A stretch of 64,000 bases of DNA from Microbacterium sp. 8M (GCF_902506375.1 NZ_LR733284.1:3038222-3102221), one strand, 5' to 3'. Counted from the first letter of the stretch, positions 45,547 to 55,975 are shown. The notes: generated from the letters alone by a model not told the origin. Translations and numbers: made by a program.

Positions 45547-46413
45547 ATGGGCAGAGCACGCGCGAAGGACACCGAGCACCCCGCCGCACGGCTGGGATCC
45601 GGAGGGATCGCTCGCGTGGTCCCTGCGGAGTTCGGCGGCGGGTTCGAGCTCCTCATCGATGAGACGCCGCAGTCGCACGTGGATCCCGCCGACCCGACGC
45701 ATCTGCACTTCGAGTACATCGTGCGCATGGGTGCGCTGATCGACCAGCTCTCCTCCCCCGGCGCGCCGATCACCGCCGTGCACCTGGGCGCCGGCGCGTT
45801 GACCATCCCGCGCTACATCGCCGCCACCCGGCCGGGGTCCCGGCAGCAGGTGATCGAGCTGGAGGCGCCGCTCGTCGAGCTCGTGCGCGAGCACCTGCCC
45901 CTGCCGCGGGGCGCTGCGATCCGGATCCGGATCGGGGATGCCCGGGAGGGCGTGCGGCGGCTGCCGCCGGCGCTGGCCGGAGCCGTCGACCTCGTGGTCG
46001 CCGACGTGTACTCGGGGGCGCAGACGCCCGCGCATCTGACCAGCGTCGAGTTCTACGGCGAGCTCGCTCAGCTGCTCGCCCCCGCGGGCGTGCTGCTCGT
46101 GAACGTCGCCGACGGCCCCGGCCTCGCCTTCGCGCGGCGGCAGGTGGCGACGATCCGCGCGGTGCTGCCGGAGCTCGCGATCCTCGCCGATGCGCAGATC
46201 CTCAAGGGCCGTCGGTTCGGCAACCTCGTGCTCGCGGCGTCGGCCGTGCCCCTGCCCGCCGACGCGCTGCCGCGGATCCTCGCCGCGGGTCCGCATCCGG
46301 CCAAGCTCGCGCACGGCCCCGAGGTCGCGGCGTTCGCGAAGGATGCGGCGATCGTCACCGATGCCACGGCCATCGCCTCCCCGCGCCCCGACGCCGGGGT
46401 GTTCCTGCGCTGA
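45547..46413 (+). CDS. Spermidine synthase-like methyltransferase-fold protein
   Basis: A 288-residue protein of the spermidine-synthase/fused-synthase superfamily. The nucleotide-binding loop is AVHLGAGALTIPRYIAATRPG, followed by VIELEAPLVELVREHL, RIRIGDAREGVRRL and LVVADVYSGAQTPAHLTSVEFY. The YSG in place of the catalytic D of classical spermidine synthases and the lack of polyamine-site residues suggest that it may be a SAM-binding protein of different function; bacterial paralogues of this type are common in actinobacteria. ATG 45547 is the only start close to the beginning of the fold; it lacks a strong ribosome binding site. Confidence 0.85.
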   Translation: MGRARAKDTEHPAARLGSGGIARVVPAEFGGGFELLIDETPQSHVDPADPTHLHFEYIVRMGALIDQLSSPGAPITAVHLGAGALTIPRYIAATRPGSRQQVIELEAPLVELVREHLPLPRGAAIRIRIGDAREGVRRLPPALAGAVDLVVADVYSGAQTPAHLTSVEFYGELAQLLAPAGVLLVNVADGPGLAFARRQVATIRAVLPELAILADAQILKGRRFGNLVLAASAVPLPADALPRILAAGPHPAKLAHGPEVAAFAKDAAIVTDATAIASPRPDAGVFLR

Positions 46414-46446
46414 CTCCCCCCTGCACTTGCGCCGAACCACCCCCTT

Positions 46447-46516
46447 CCACGCGAGCCACCCCTCTTCACGCGGCGCGCAACGGGGTGGCTCGCGCACAAA
46501 GGGGTGGCTCGCGTGG
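46447..46516. repeat. Second intergenic inverted repeat
   Basis: CCACGCGAGCCACCCCT (46447-46463) recurs as its exact reverse complement at 46500-46516, and GGGGTGGCTCGCG also appears once more at 46482-46494 as a direct copy of the right arm. Located in the 271-bp gap between two + strand genes; it could act as a terminator for the upstream gene but has no U tract. The rest of the gap is G-rich and holds no gene I can support. Confidence 0.85.
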
Positions 46517-46684
46517 ATAAGGGGAAGGGAAGGGGGACGGGACGGGAGGGGCCTTCTGGCCCAGACCCGCCCCACGGATGCGGCCGGATCCGCGGCACGC
46601 CCCGGCTCCTTCGCCGCTGCCCGGGATCCGCAGGCAGACTGGAAGGCACACGGCGAGCGGTGCAAGCAGTACAGGAGGGCGCGC

Positions 46685-47212
46685 GTGGGCTACATCAAGG
46701 GATACGACCCGGACTCTCTGCGCGAGCTCGTTGATCCCTCGGAGTGCGAGGCGCGACTCGAGGAGATCGGCGACCAGCGCAGCCTCCCCTCGATGCTCGA
46801 GCGGGTGTGGCTGCTGAAGGTGCTCGGCCGCCTCGACGACGCGCTCGTGCTGGCCGACGAGGCAGTGCGCCAGGCCCGCATGGCCGGCACCCGCAAGGAC
46901 CTCATCCGTGCGCGCGTGCTGCACGCGACCGTGCTGCAGTACCGCCGTGCGCACGGCGCCGCCGACCACGAGCTCGCGACCTGCGTCGCCGAGGCGGAGG
47001 GCCAGGGCTGGGTGCCGATCGCGGCGTTCGCGCATCAGCACCGGGGCCGCAACGCGTTCGAGGCCGGCGACTACGAGCAGGCCAGGGAGAGCTTCAAGCG
47101 GACGCTGTTCCTGCGGCGCGAGGCGGGCGCGACCGACGACGAGCTCGAGGCGGCGCTGCTCGCGATCGAGGCCGTGGAGCGTCGCCGCGACCCGATCGCC
47201 GTCAACGGCTGA
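46685..47212 (+). CDS. TPR-like helical protein of unknown function
   Basis: GTG 46685 is chosen because AGGAGG (46673-46678) lies 6 bases before it. The 175-residue product is all helical with tetratricopeptide-like spacing: WLLKVLGRLDDALVLADEAVRQARMAG, RARVLHATVLQYRRAHGAADHELATCVAEAEGQG and IAAFAHQHRGRNAFEAGDYEQARESFKRTLFLRREAG, the last being close to a TPR consensus. No catalytic motif. It probably mediates protein contacts. Short homologues with this start are frequent in Microbacteriaceae as far as I recall. Confidence 0.8.
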   Translation: MGYIKGYDPDSLRELVDPSECEARLEEIGDQRSLPSMLERVWLLKVLGRLDDALVLADEAVRQARMAGTRKDLIRARVLHATVLQYRRAHGAADHELATCVAEAEGQGWVPIAAFAHQHRGRNAFEAGDYEQARESFKRTLFLRREAGATDDELEAALLAIEAVERRRDPIAVNG

Positions 47213-47293
47213 ACCGCCTCCGCGGCGAGCGTCCGGTGTGTGCGCGCCCGCGCCGTGCGCGCGGATGTCCCCGGTGTCGCCTAACGTGAGTGC

Positions 47294-47782
47294 ATGGCCG
47301 AGTTGGAACGAGTCCGGGTCTGGGGCGAGGCGCTGATCCGGCTGCATCTGGATCCGGGCTGGTCGTTCGGCTTCGACAACGCGAAGCGCCGGGCGGGCGC
47401 CTGCAACTACCGCGACAAGAGGATCACGGTCTCCCGCTATCTGGCCGCCCGGTTCGAGGATGACGAGATCCACCAGGTGCTGCTGCACGAGGTCGCTCAC
47501 GCCCTCGCCGGCCACGACGCCGCGCACGGCGCAGCCTGGAAGCGCGTCGCCCGCTCGCTCGGTTACGTCGGCGGCACCACGCATCGGGGTGAGACGGCGA
47601 CCGAGCTGGCGCCCTGGGTGGGCCGCTGCCCCACCGGGCACGTGACCTACCGGCACCGCCGCCCCACGCGGGCGTCGTCGTGCGCACGCTGCTCGCGCCG
47701 CTACGACGAGCGCTTCCTGCTGGTGTGGACCCGCCGCGAGATCACCGCCGCCGACCGCCGCGCTGCCGTGGTGCCGCGATGA
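47294..47782 (+). CDS. SprT-like zinc metalloprotease
   Basis: A 162-residue SprT-like domain protein. The zinc site HEVAHALAGHDAAHG lies near residues 64-78, and CNYRDKRITVSRYLAARF upstream is typical of the fold. A C-terminal zinc-ribbon-like part has CPTGH and CARC. SprT-like proteins include the DNA-protein crosslink protease SPRTN; bacterial function is unproven. Translation is coupled to the next gene, whose ATG overlaps this stop. Confidence 0.88.
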   Translation: MAELERVRVWGEALIRLHLDPGWSFGFDNAKRRAGACNYRDKRITVSRYLAARFEDDEIHQVLLHEVAHALAGHDAAHGAAWKRVARSLGYVGGTTHRGETATELAPWVGRCPTGHVTYRHRRPTRASSCARCSRRYDERFLLVWTRREITAADRRAAVVPR

Positions 47783-48390
47783 CGGCGCCCCCGGGACTGC
47801 ACGAGGTGCAGCTGAGGTTCCGTATCCGCGCGAGCGCCGACGCGGCCTGGGCGGCGCTGCATTCGCCGGCGGTGCTGGCGGCGCTCTACGCCCCCGTGCT
47901 CGTGGTCGAGCCGCTCACGCACGCCGACGAGGAGTCGCTGCTGCACTCGGCGGTGCGGCTGCGCCTGTTCGGCGTGGTGCCGGTCGGCACGCAGCTCATC
48001 GGCGCGTACGACGAGACGCGGGAGCACCGGGGCGAGACCGTGCGGATCCTGCGCGACAGCGGCATCCCGCTGACGGGCCCGCTCGCCTCGCTCGACGTCT
48101 GGGACCACCGCATGGCCGTCTCGCCGCTGCCGGACGGCCGCACGCTCTGGCGGGACCGCCTCGTGTTCGGCGGACCCGGATCCGCCCTGCTCCTGCCCGT
48201 GCTGTGGGCGGCATGGCAGTGGCGCGGCTGGCGGATCCGCCGCCTCGCCCGCGGTTGGGACAGGGCCGCCGCCCGCTCGGACGACGGCCCTACCGGAGCC
48301 GACCTCGCTCCGGTCAGTCGGCGGCGAGGGCTTCGACGGGCGCCACGCGCGTGGCGAGGCGGGTCGGCGCCACGGACGCCACGAGCGTGA
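47779..48390 (+). CDS. SRPBCC-like protein with a possibly artefactual C terminus
   Basis: 203 residues from ATG 47779, which overlaps the SprT gene stop as ATGA. The segment to about residue 165 (VQLRFRIRASADAAWAALHSPAVLAALYAPVL, DETREHRGETVRILRDSG, WRDRLVFGGPGS) is compatible with a START/SRPBCC lipid-binding fold and ends with a hydrophobic-basic part. The last 26 residues or so are Arg/Pro-rich and lie antisense to the end of the ABC permease gene (77 nt overlap), which suggests that a stop codon was lost. Function unknown. Confidence 0.7.
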   Translation: MTAPPGLHEVQLRFRIRASADAAWAALHSPAVLAALYAPVLVVEPLTHADEESLLHSAVRLRLFGVVPVGTQLIGAYDETREHRGETVRILRDSGIPLTGPLASLDVWDHRMAVSPLPDGRTLWRDRLVFGGPGSALLLPVLWAAWQWRGWRIRRLARGWDRAAARSDDGPTGADLAPVSRRRGLRRAPRAWRGGSAPRTPRA

Positions 48391-49770
48391 GCACGGCCGT
48401 GGCCACGACGATCGCGGCGACCGGGGCCCAGGGCACGACGGGCAGGATGAAGCCCGCCGGATGGAAGTCGGGCAGCGACGGCACGGACCCGAGCAGCGAC
48501 TGCGCCGCGATCCAGCCATAGGCGATGCCGAGCACCAGCCCGGTCGCGGTGGCGGCGATCGTCACGTGCGCCGCTTCGAGGAGCACCATCCGGCGCACCT
48601 GACGGCTGCTCAGCCCGATCGCGCGGAGCAGCCCCAGCTCGCGCCGGCGCTGCACGACCCCGATGGTGAGCAGGTTCACCAGGCCGACCGCGGCGATCAC
48701 GGCGGACACTGCGACGAGCACCATCATCACGGTGGCGAACGCGTCGAAGGGGGCGAAGAAGCCCGGCGGGAGCTCCTCTTCGCTCGTGCGCAGGAGCAGC
48801 GCCTTGGCCGACTCCATCGCCACGGCGAACATCGTCACCAGGGTCACCCCCATGACCACGCCGATCGCCATCCGGCTGGACCGCTCCGGGTGGCGCAGCG
48901 CGTTCTCCGCCGCGAGCCGCGCGGTGGCGCTGCGACCGAACAGCCGGCCGACCATGCGCAGCACCGGCGGCATGATCAGCGCCGAGCCGATCGCGAGCCC
49001 GGTGAACGAGAAGACGCCCCCGAAGAACGCGACCACGACTCCCAGTGGCGACGTCAGCCCGTAGACGACCCCGCCGGCGAGCAGCGCGCCGCCGAGCACG
49101 AACATCGTGATGGCGCCGAGGTGCCGCGAGGAGACCGACCCGATCTCGGCGGCGCTGCGCTCGGCGGATCCGGCGAGCGCCTGCAGCGGGGTGACGGTCA
49201 GCACCCGCCGGGATCCCGCCCACGCGGCGAGCCAGGTGGTGAGCGCGACGCCGACCGCGGGCACCAGCACGCCCGGCTGCAGCGACGAGAAGCCGAGCGG
49301 AGGGTGGGCGAACACTGTGGAGCCGATCGCGATCCCGGCCCAGCTCAGCAGCACTCCGGCGACGAGGCCGAGCACCGAGCCGAGGATGCCCACGACGAGG
49401 CCCTGACCGGCGACCTCGCCCCGCTGCGCACGCGCCGAGGCGCCGATGAGGCGCAGCAGCGCGATCCGGCGGGTGCGGCCGGCGACGATCGTCGAGAACG
49501 TGTTCGCCGTGACGATGGCGGCGACGTACATCGCTACCGCGGTCAGCAGCACCGACAGGATCTGCACGACGTACGCGAGCGTGCCGCTGTCGCCGATCGT
49601 GGGGTCGTTCTGCAGCAGTGCGCCGAGGTAGCCGGTCGTATCGACGAGGATCACGCCGAACGCGGTGGTGAGCGCGGCGACGAACACGCTCGCGCCCATG
49701 CCGCGCTCGCGGAGGAACGCGATCCGCGAGGGGGTCAGCGGGGTCTCCATGAGCGTGGGCGCGACGGCGG

Positions 49771-49774
<4 letters not shown>
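48314..49774 (-). CDS. FtsX-type ABC exporter permease
   Basis: A 486-residue permease of the MacB/FtsX family. Two FtsX-like cores of three to four helices are seen, one at about 70-160 (YVVQILSVLLTAVAMYVAAIVTANTF) and one at about 345-480 (MMVLVAVSAVIAAVGLVNLLTIGVVQRRRELGLLRAIGLS), separated by extracellular and further membrane regions. The RRRELGLLRAIG motif is the family's cytoplasmic signature. Its start overlaps the ATPase gene stop by 4 bp. With the adjacent two-component system it probably forms a cell-envelope stress or peptide-antibiotic export module. Confidence 0.93.
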
Positions 49775-50559
<785 letters not shown>

Positions 50560-50667
50560 GGCTTCGACGCTACGGATCCGGATCCCGCCGCCGCGTCGGC
50601 CTCCGGGAGCATCCGCCTACATCTGCAGGATGATCCCGCCCGAGGTGCGACCGCGGCAGGGCGCGGT

Positions 50668-51306
50668 CTAGTTCAGCCCGTGCTCGAAGGCGAACACGAC
50701 GAGCTGCACCCGGTCGCGCAGGGCGAGCTTCGTCAGGATGCGGCTGATGTGCGTCTTCACCGTGGCCTCGGAGAGGAACTCCCGAGCTGCGATCTCGGCA
50801 TTCGACAGGCCGCGGGCCGCGAGCGCGAAGATCTCCTTCTCTCGCTCGGTGAGGTCGTGGTAGCTCGCCGGCACGGGCGCCTGCGCCGGAGCCGCGAAAT
50901 GCGCGAACAGCTCACGCGTCGCCGAGGCCGCGATGACGCTCGAGCCCGCGTGGACGGTGCGGATCGCGGCGAGCAGGAACTCGGGGTCCGCGTCCTTGAG
51001 CAGGAAGCCGCTGGCTCCCTGGCGGATCGCGCGAGCGGCCGCTTCGTCGAGATCGAAGGTGGTGAGCATGACGATGCGGGGCGGATCCGGCTCCTCGAGG
51101 ATGCGCGCGGTGGCGGTCAGACCGTCCATGACCGGCATCCGGATGTCCATCATCACGACGTCGGGCCGCGTGGCGCGCACGACGCCGATGGCCTCCTGCC
51201 CGTCGCCGGCCTCGCCGACGACCTCGAGGTCGGGCTGAGAGGCGACGAGCATGCGGATCCCGGCGCGGAACAGCGCCTGGTCGTCGACCAGCACGACCCG
51301 GATCAT
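50668..51306 (-). CDS. NarL/FixJ-family response regulator
   Basis: A 212-residue response regulator: receiver domain with acidic pair D8/D9, phosphoacceptor Asp54 (VVMMDIRMPVMDG), Thr in MLTTFD and Lys in FLLKDADPE, then a LuxR helix-turn-helix (LTEREKEIFALAARGLSNAEIAAREFLSEATVKTHISRILTKL). ATG 51306 is preceded by AGGAGGAGG. It lies 56 bp after the histidine kinase gene and before the ABC genes, which it probably controls. Confidence 0.96.
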   Translation of the reverse strand: MIRVVLVDDQALFRAGIRMLVASQPDLEVVGEAGDGQEAIGVVRATRPDVVMMDIRMPVMDGLTATARILEEPDPPRIVMLTTFDLDEAAARAIRQGASGFLLKDADPEFLLAAIRTVHAGSSVIAASATRELFAHFAAPAQAPVPASYHDLTEREKEIFALAARGLSNAEIAAREFLSEATVKTHISRILTKLALRDRVQLVVFAFEHGLN

Positions 51307-51362
51307 CCTGCCTCCTCCTGAGCGCCGATCGCTGCGGCCCCCGCTCTCGAGTCTGTCATCCG

Positions 51363-52595
51363 TCACGCCGTGGCCGGTGCGACGGGGAGCGCGGCGCGTA
51401 CGACGAAGGCCCCGTCCTCGGGCTGCGCGCTGAGGGTGCCGCCGACGAGCTGGGCGCGCTCGCGCATGCCGATCAGTCCGTGCCCGTGCTCGGGCGATGC
51501 CTGCCGCGGTGCCGGGGGAACCGCGTTGCGCACCTCGAGGTGCACCGCGTCGGCGTACCAGCTCAGCCGCACGTCGACGTCGCCTGCGCCGTGCCGGATG
51601 GCGTTCGTCAGCGCCTCCTGCAGGATCCGGTACACCGCCAGCTGGATCGAGGCGGACGGTTCCCCGGGCGGGGTCGGATCGACCGTGACCCGCGGCTCGA
51701 CCCCGGCGGCGCGCACCTGCGCGTACAGGGTCTCCAGGTCGGCGAGCGTCGGCTGCGGCCCCTCCCCCTCGCTGTGCCGCAGCTGCGCGAGCAGCAGCCG
51801 CACGTCGGAGAGGGCCGCCCGGGCGGTCTGCCCGATCGTGGTGAGGGCTGCCGTCGCCTGCGCCGGATCGGCGACCGCGGCGTACCTGGCGCCGTCGGAC
51901 TGCGCGATCACCACGGCCAGGGAGTGGGCCACCACGTCGTGCATGTCGCGGGCGATCCGCACCCGCTCCTGCTCCGCCATGGCGATCGCCTCGGCGCGCA
52001 CCTGCGCCTCCCTGGTGCTCCGTCCGCGCAGCACCAGCCGCCAGAGCAGGCCGGCGCCCCAGGCCATCACCAGGGTGAGCACGGAGACGGCCCCCAGGAG
52101 GCCGGCCAGGACCGCGACCCTCAGCCCTGTCGCCGCGTCCTGGATGAGGTCCTGCTCGTTGACCAGGGACATGTACAGGCCCGCGATGAGCCCGCCGCCG
52201 AGCGCGGAGGCGCCGCCGAGCCACAGCAGTCGGATCGATCCCCACGCCGAGGTCGCGAACAGCACGCCGAGGATCGCGAGATCGTAGGCGCCCGGGGAGA
52301 AGCCGCACGCCATCTGCAGCAGCGCGCCGACCCAGGCCACGATCAGGGCAAGCGCGGGCGCGATCCGGCTGATCGCGGCGGCACCCCAGAGGATCACCGC
52401 GACCAGCAGCACGAGCGCGTACGAAGCGACGCCGTCCGGGATCCACCGGCTCATGGTGCCCGCAGCGAAGGTGAAGGTCACAGGCAACGTGAGCAGCAGG
52501 CCGATGGCGCTGCCCACGATGTCGAACAGGAGCCAAAAGCGCGGGACCGGGCGAAGCACTCCCTCACGGTACGCGACCGGAGCCGGCTCGCTCAT
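51363..52595 (-). CDS. Sensor histidine kinase (NarL-partner, HisKA_3 type)
   Basis: A 410-residue membrane kinase. Five or six hydrophobic segments cover residues about 20-185 with almost no extracellular loop, so it is an intramembrane-sensing type. The HisKA_3 phosphoacceptor box RIARDMHDVVAHSLAVVI follows, His near residue 218, and the ATPase domain carries YRILQEALTNAIRHG and GHGLIGMRERAQLVGG. Cognate to the adjacent regulator. The layout resembles DesK/LiaS-like sensors that detect envelope or antibiotic stress through the membrane. Confidence 0.94.
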   Translation of the reverse strand: MSEPAPVAYREGVLRPVPRFWLLFDIVGSAIGLLLTLPVTFTFAAGTMSRWIPDGVASYALVLLVAVILWGAAAISRIAPALALIVAWVGALLQMACGFSPGAYDLAILGVLFATSAWGSIRLLWLGGASALGGGLIAGLYMSLVNEQDLIQDAATGLRVAVLAGLLGAVSVLTLVMAWGAGLLWRLVLRGRSTREAQVRAEAIAMAEQERVRIARDMHDVVAHSLAVVIAQSDGARYAAVADPAQATAALTTIGQTARAALSDVRLLLAQLRHSEGEGPQPTLADLETLYAQVRAAGVEPRVTVDPTPPGEPSASIQLAVYRILQEALTNAIRHGAGDVDVRLSWYADAVHLEVRNAVPPAPRQASPEHGHGLIGMRERAQLVGGTLSAQPEDGAFVVRAALPVAPATA

Positions 52596-52777
52596 CCGCC
52601 GGGAGATGTATCCCGAGCGCTGCGCCTGCCGGGGCCGGGTTCGCTGCGGCCCGCGGAGATGTCGGAAAACGGAGGCGGGTATCGGCGTGTCAGCCCCGAT
52701 CAGCGCCGTGCGCCGGGCGACACGCCGGATCCCCCGCCGTTTTCCCGCAGTGCAGCGGGCGATGCGGGTGAGCGTCG

Positions 52778-53923
52778 TCAGGCAGATGCCGTGGCGAGCG
52801 CCGCGATCGCCCGCCGGTCGGGCTTGCCGGACGGCAGCACCGGCAGCTCGGCGAGCATCAGGATCCGGGCGGGCCGTGCAACGGCGCCGACCTCGCCGGC
52901 CGTCCGGTCGCGCGCGGCGGCGAGCAGCGCCTCCGCCGCGCCGTCCGGCCCCTCGGCCACGATCGCCGACGCCTGGCCCCAGCGGGCGTCGTCCACGGCG
53001 ACGACGACGGCGCCCTCGAGGCCCGGCACCGCGCGCACGGCGCGCTCCACCCGGTCCAGGGAGACGTTGATGCCGCCCGACACGATCACGTTGTCGATCC
53101 GGCCGGTCACCGTGACGCGGCCCCCGGCGACCGTTCCGGCATCGCCGGTGCGGTACCACCGCGTTCCGGCGGTATCGGCGACGAACGTGCGCGCGGTCAG
53201 TGCGGCGTCACCGAGGTACCCGTCGGCCAGGGTGGCGCCGGTGAGGCGGATCTCACCGTCGACGGATGCCGCCTCCACGCCGTCCAGCGGAACGCCGTCG
53301 TACACGCAGCCGCCGGCGGTCTCGCTGGATCCGTACGTGCGCACGATGCGCGCACCCGCAGCAGCCGCGCGCTCTCGCAGCGCCGGCGGCAGCGCCTGCC
53401 CGCCGATGAGGAGCGCCTCGTAGGCGCCGAGCGCCGCACGGACGTCGCGGTCGTCGGCGGCATCCAGCAGGGTCGCCAGCTGCGCCGGCACCAGCGAGGT
53501 GTACCGCGGTCCCGCGCCCAGCTCGCGGGTCGCCGCGACGAACGACGCCGGTGTGAACCGTCCGTCCAGCACCACCGGGTCGGTGCCGGCCAGGTGCGCG
53601 CGCACGAGCACCTGGAGCCCGGCGACGTAGCCCGCGGGGAGCGCCAGCATCCACTGTCCGGATCCGATGCGCGCTGCGGCCGCCGTGGCGCTCGCACGCA
53701 GGGCGCCGGCGGAGAGCACGACCCGCTTCGGGACCCCGGTGGATCCGGAGGTCGCGATGACCACCGCCGTGCCCTCCGGCACGTCGTCGCCGGATCCTGG
53801 CACGAAGCCGAGCGCGAGCGGGGCGGTGCCGTCGAGCGCCGCCGGCACCGCCTGCCGCACTGCGGCCGGATCCGCCCCGTCGACGCCGTGCAACCTCACC
53901 GCTGACCGCCTGGCCGGCTGCAT
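52778..53923 (-). CDS. menE: o-succinylbenzoate-CoA ligase
   Basis: An AMP-forming ligase that makes OSB-CoA in menaquinone synthesis. The 381-residue protein has VVIATSGSTGVPKRVVLS, the P-loop, GQALPPAL, TYGSSETAGGCVYDG, then the GRIDNVIVSGGINVS hinge, and LPSGKPDRRAIAAL with the C-terminal Lys. It is short for MenE, but the shorter form is usual in actinobacteria. ATG 53923 is used; longer starts at 53947 and 53968 give an Arg/Pro-rich extension and cannot be ruled out. 73 bp after menB on the same strand. Confidence 0.92.
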   Translation of the reverse strand: MQPARRSAVRLHGVDGADPAAVRQAVPAALDGTAPLALGFVPGSGDDVPEGTAVVIATSGSTGVPKRVVLSAGALRASATAAAARIGSGQWMLALPAGYVAGLQVLVRAHLAGTDPVVLDGRFTPASFVAATRELGAGPRYTSLVPAQLATLLDAADDRDVRAALGAYEALLIGGQALPPALRERAAAAGARIVRTYGSSETAGGCVYDGVPLDGVEAASVDGEIRLTGATLADGYLGDAALTARTFVADTAGTRWYRTGDAGTVAGGRVTVTGRIDNVIVSGGINVSLDRVERAVRAVPGLEGAVVVAVDDARWGQASAIVAEGPDGAAEALLAAARDRTAGEVGAVARPARILMLAELPVLPSGKPDRRAIAALATASA

Positions 53924-53996
53924 TCGAGAGCGCGCAAATGGCGGCATGCGGGGCGCAGATGGGGCCATCTGCGCCCTTTCAACGCCGAAGCCATCA

Positions 53997-54914
53997 TCAG
54001 TAGTGCCAGGGGTACGGCGACCAGTCGGGCTCGCGCTTCTCGAGGAATGCGTCGCGGCCCTCGACTGCCTCATCCGTGCCGTAGGCCAGGCGGGTCGCCT
54101 CGCCGGCGAACACCTGCTGGCCGACGAGGCCGTCGTCGACGGCGTTGAAGGCGAACTTCAGCATCCGGATCGCCGTGGGCGACTTGGTGAGGATCGTCCG
54201 GGCCATCGCGATCGCCTCCCGCTCGAGCTCGGCATGCGGCACGACCCGGTTCACCGCGCCCGCCTGCATGGCGCGCTCGGCGGAGTACTCCTCGGCCAGG
54301 AAGAACACCTCGCGGGCGAACTTCTGCCCGGTCTGCCGCGCCATGTACGCGGACCCGTATCCGGCGTCGAAGGATCCGACGTCCGCATCCGTCTGCTTGA
54401 ACCGGCCGTGCTCGGCGCTCGCGATCGTCAGGTCGCACACGACGTGCAGCGAGTGCCCGCCGCCGGCCGCCCAGCCGGGAACCACGGCGATGACGACCTT
54501 CGGCATGAAGCGGATGAGCCGCTGCACCTCGAGGATGTGCAGGCGGCCCGCCCTCGCCTGCGCCTCGGCCGGCACCGCCGTCTCGTCGTCCGAATACTTG
54601 TAGCCGTCTCGACCGCGGATGCGCTGATCGCCGCCGGAGCAGAACGCCCAGCCGCCGTCCTTCGGGCTGGGGCCGTTGCCGGTGAGCAGCACCACGCCGA
54701 TGCGCGGATCCTGCCGGGCCGCGTCGAGCGCACGGTACAGCTCGTCGACGGTGTGGGGCCGGAAGGCGTTGCGCACCTCCGGGCGGTCGAACGCGATCCG
54801 CGCGATCCGCCCGTCGTTCGAGACGTGCGCGGTGATGTCGGTGTACTCGCCGGCGCCGGGAGCGAGCGTCCACTCGGCGGGGTCGAAGAGGTCGGAGACG
54901 GGCTTCTCGGTCAC
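53997..54914 (-). CDS. menB: 1,4-dihydroxy-2-naphthoyl-CoA synthase
   Basis: Dieckmann-type ring closure of OSB-CoA in menaquinone synthesis. The 305-residue crotonase-fold protein has the MenB-specific N-terminal segment RPEVRNAFRPHTVDELYRAL, NGPSPKDGGWAFCSGGDQRIRG, VVPGWAAGGGHSLHVVCD, and the catalytic Asp in VGSFDAGYGSAYMAR, and ends with EKREPDWSPYPWHY. GTG 54914 is used; there is no clearly better start. Upstream of menE. Confidence 0.95.
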   Translation of the reverse strand: MTEKPVSDLFDPAEWTLAPGAGEYTDITAHVSNDGRIARIAFDRPEVRNAFRPHTVDELYRALDAARQDPRIGVVLLTGNGPSPKDGGWAFCSGGDQRIRGRDGYKYSDDETAVPAEAQARAGRLHILEVQRLIRFMPKVVIAVVPGWAAGGGHSLHVVCDLTIASAEHGRFKQTDADVGSFDAGYGSAYMARQTGQKFAREVFFLAEEYSAERAMQAGAVNRVVPHAELEREAIAMARTILTKSPTAIRMLKFAFNAVDDGLVGQQVFAGEATRLAYGTDEAVEGRDAFLEKREPDWSPYPWHY

Positions 54915-55005
54915 GGGATCCAGCCTATTCCCGGTGCAACGCGGGGCCGGCGCCGCGCGTCCCGCCGCTACGGGCCCCGGGGCGGCCGAGCGCGCCGCGT
55001 CCGCG

Positions 55006-55962
55006 TCAGTCCCGTCGCACCAGGCCGAGCTTGCGGCCGGTATCGAAGAGCGTCCCGACGAGGATTCCGACGATCACCACGGTGAGCACGATGTCGACGA
55101 TCTGGACGACGTCGTGGCCCGGTCCGCTCGCGGCGTGCATCTGCGCCATCAGGCCCGGATCCAGAAGCCCGCCGCGCCATACCGCGACGATCGCGCCCAC
55201 CGACGAGACCAGAACGGCGACGAGGCTCACCACGACGAGCGGCACGGTCCAGCGGCCGCGCACGGCGGCGACCGCCTCGACGACGACGCCCACCGCGAGC
55301 AGGGCGAACCACACCATCATGACGACCGGCCACAGCCCCGGCGCCAGGAGGTGCGCATGCCCATCGCCCCAGCCGATCGTCCGGTCCCACACGACCGCGC
55401 CGATCACGAGAACCGTCATGACGACGATGCCGATCAGATCCGCGAACCGTGCGGCGGGGTTCACCGCGCGCGGCAGCTTGTCGGGTGTCCACTCGAGCAC
55501 CGTGTCGCCCGTGGATCCGACCCGCTCCAGCGTGGCGAAGACCAGGGTCGTCCAGAACGCGACGTGGACCCCGGAGGTGATGACGGCGGGGATCATGGCG
55601 CCGATCACCGCGCCCACGTTCCCTCCGCCGATCGCCCGGACCAGGCCGGCGATCAGCGCCGCGACCGGGACGACGATGACCAGCAGCAGGCGCAGCAGCC
55701 GCAGCCACGCTGCGTAGTACCGCGGGCCGATGAGCACCAGCGGCCGCCCGGAGAGCGAGGCCGCGTATGCGATCGGGTCGCCGAGCTCTGCGATGACCGC
55801 GTACTCGGCGACGGCCGGTTCCTCGCCCGCGGCGAGACGACCGTCGACCTCATCGGCGATCGAGGCGCGCAGCTCGGCAGTGATCTCCGGGCGATCTGCG
55901 GCGGGGACGGAGCGCGCGACTGCGGTCACATAGCGCTCGGAGAGCGAGGTGTCGTTGTCCAT
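55006..55962 (-). CDS. HAAS-type membrane protein paired with the PadR regulator
   Basis: The 318-residue protein begins with a soluble helical segment (SLSERYVTAVARSVPAADRPEITAELRASIADEVDGRLAAGEEP, then YAVIAELGDPIAYAASLSGRP), the HAAS-like module that typically accompanies PadR regulators. It continues with about six transmembrane helices. Such pairs respond to envelope stress; the permease part is of unknown function. Starts 13 bp after the PadR gene, clearly the same operon. ATG 55962 has AGGACATC close upstream (GGAGGACATC), a good site. Confidence 0.85.
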   Translation of the reverse strand: MDNDTSLSERYVTAVARSVPAADRPEITAELRASIADEVDGRLAAGEEPAVAEYAVIAELGDPIAYAASLSGRPLVLIGPRYYAAWLRLLRLLLVIVVPVAALIAGLVRAIGGGNVGAVIGAMIPAVITSGVHVAFWTTLVFATLERVGSTGDTVLEWTPDKLPRAVNPAARFADLIGIVVMTVLVIGAVVWDRTIGWGDGHAHLLAPGLWPVVMMVWFALLAVGVVVEAVAAVRGRWTVPLVVVSLVAVLVSSVGAIVAVWRGGLLDPGLMAQMHAASGPGHDVVQIVDIVLTVVIVGILVGTLFDTGRKLGLVRRD

Positions 55963-55975
55963 GATGTCCTCCAGG

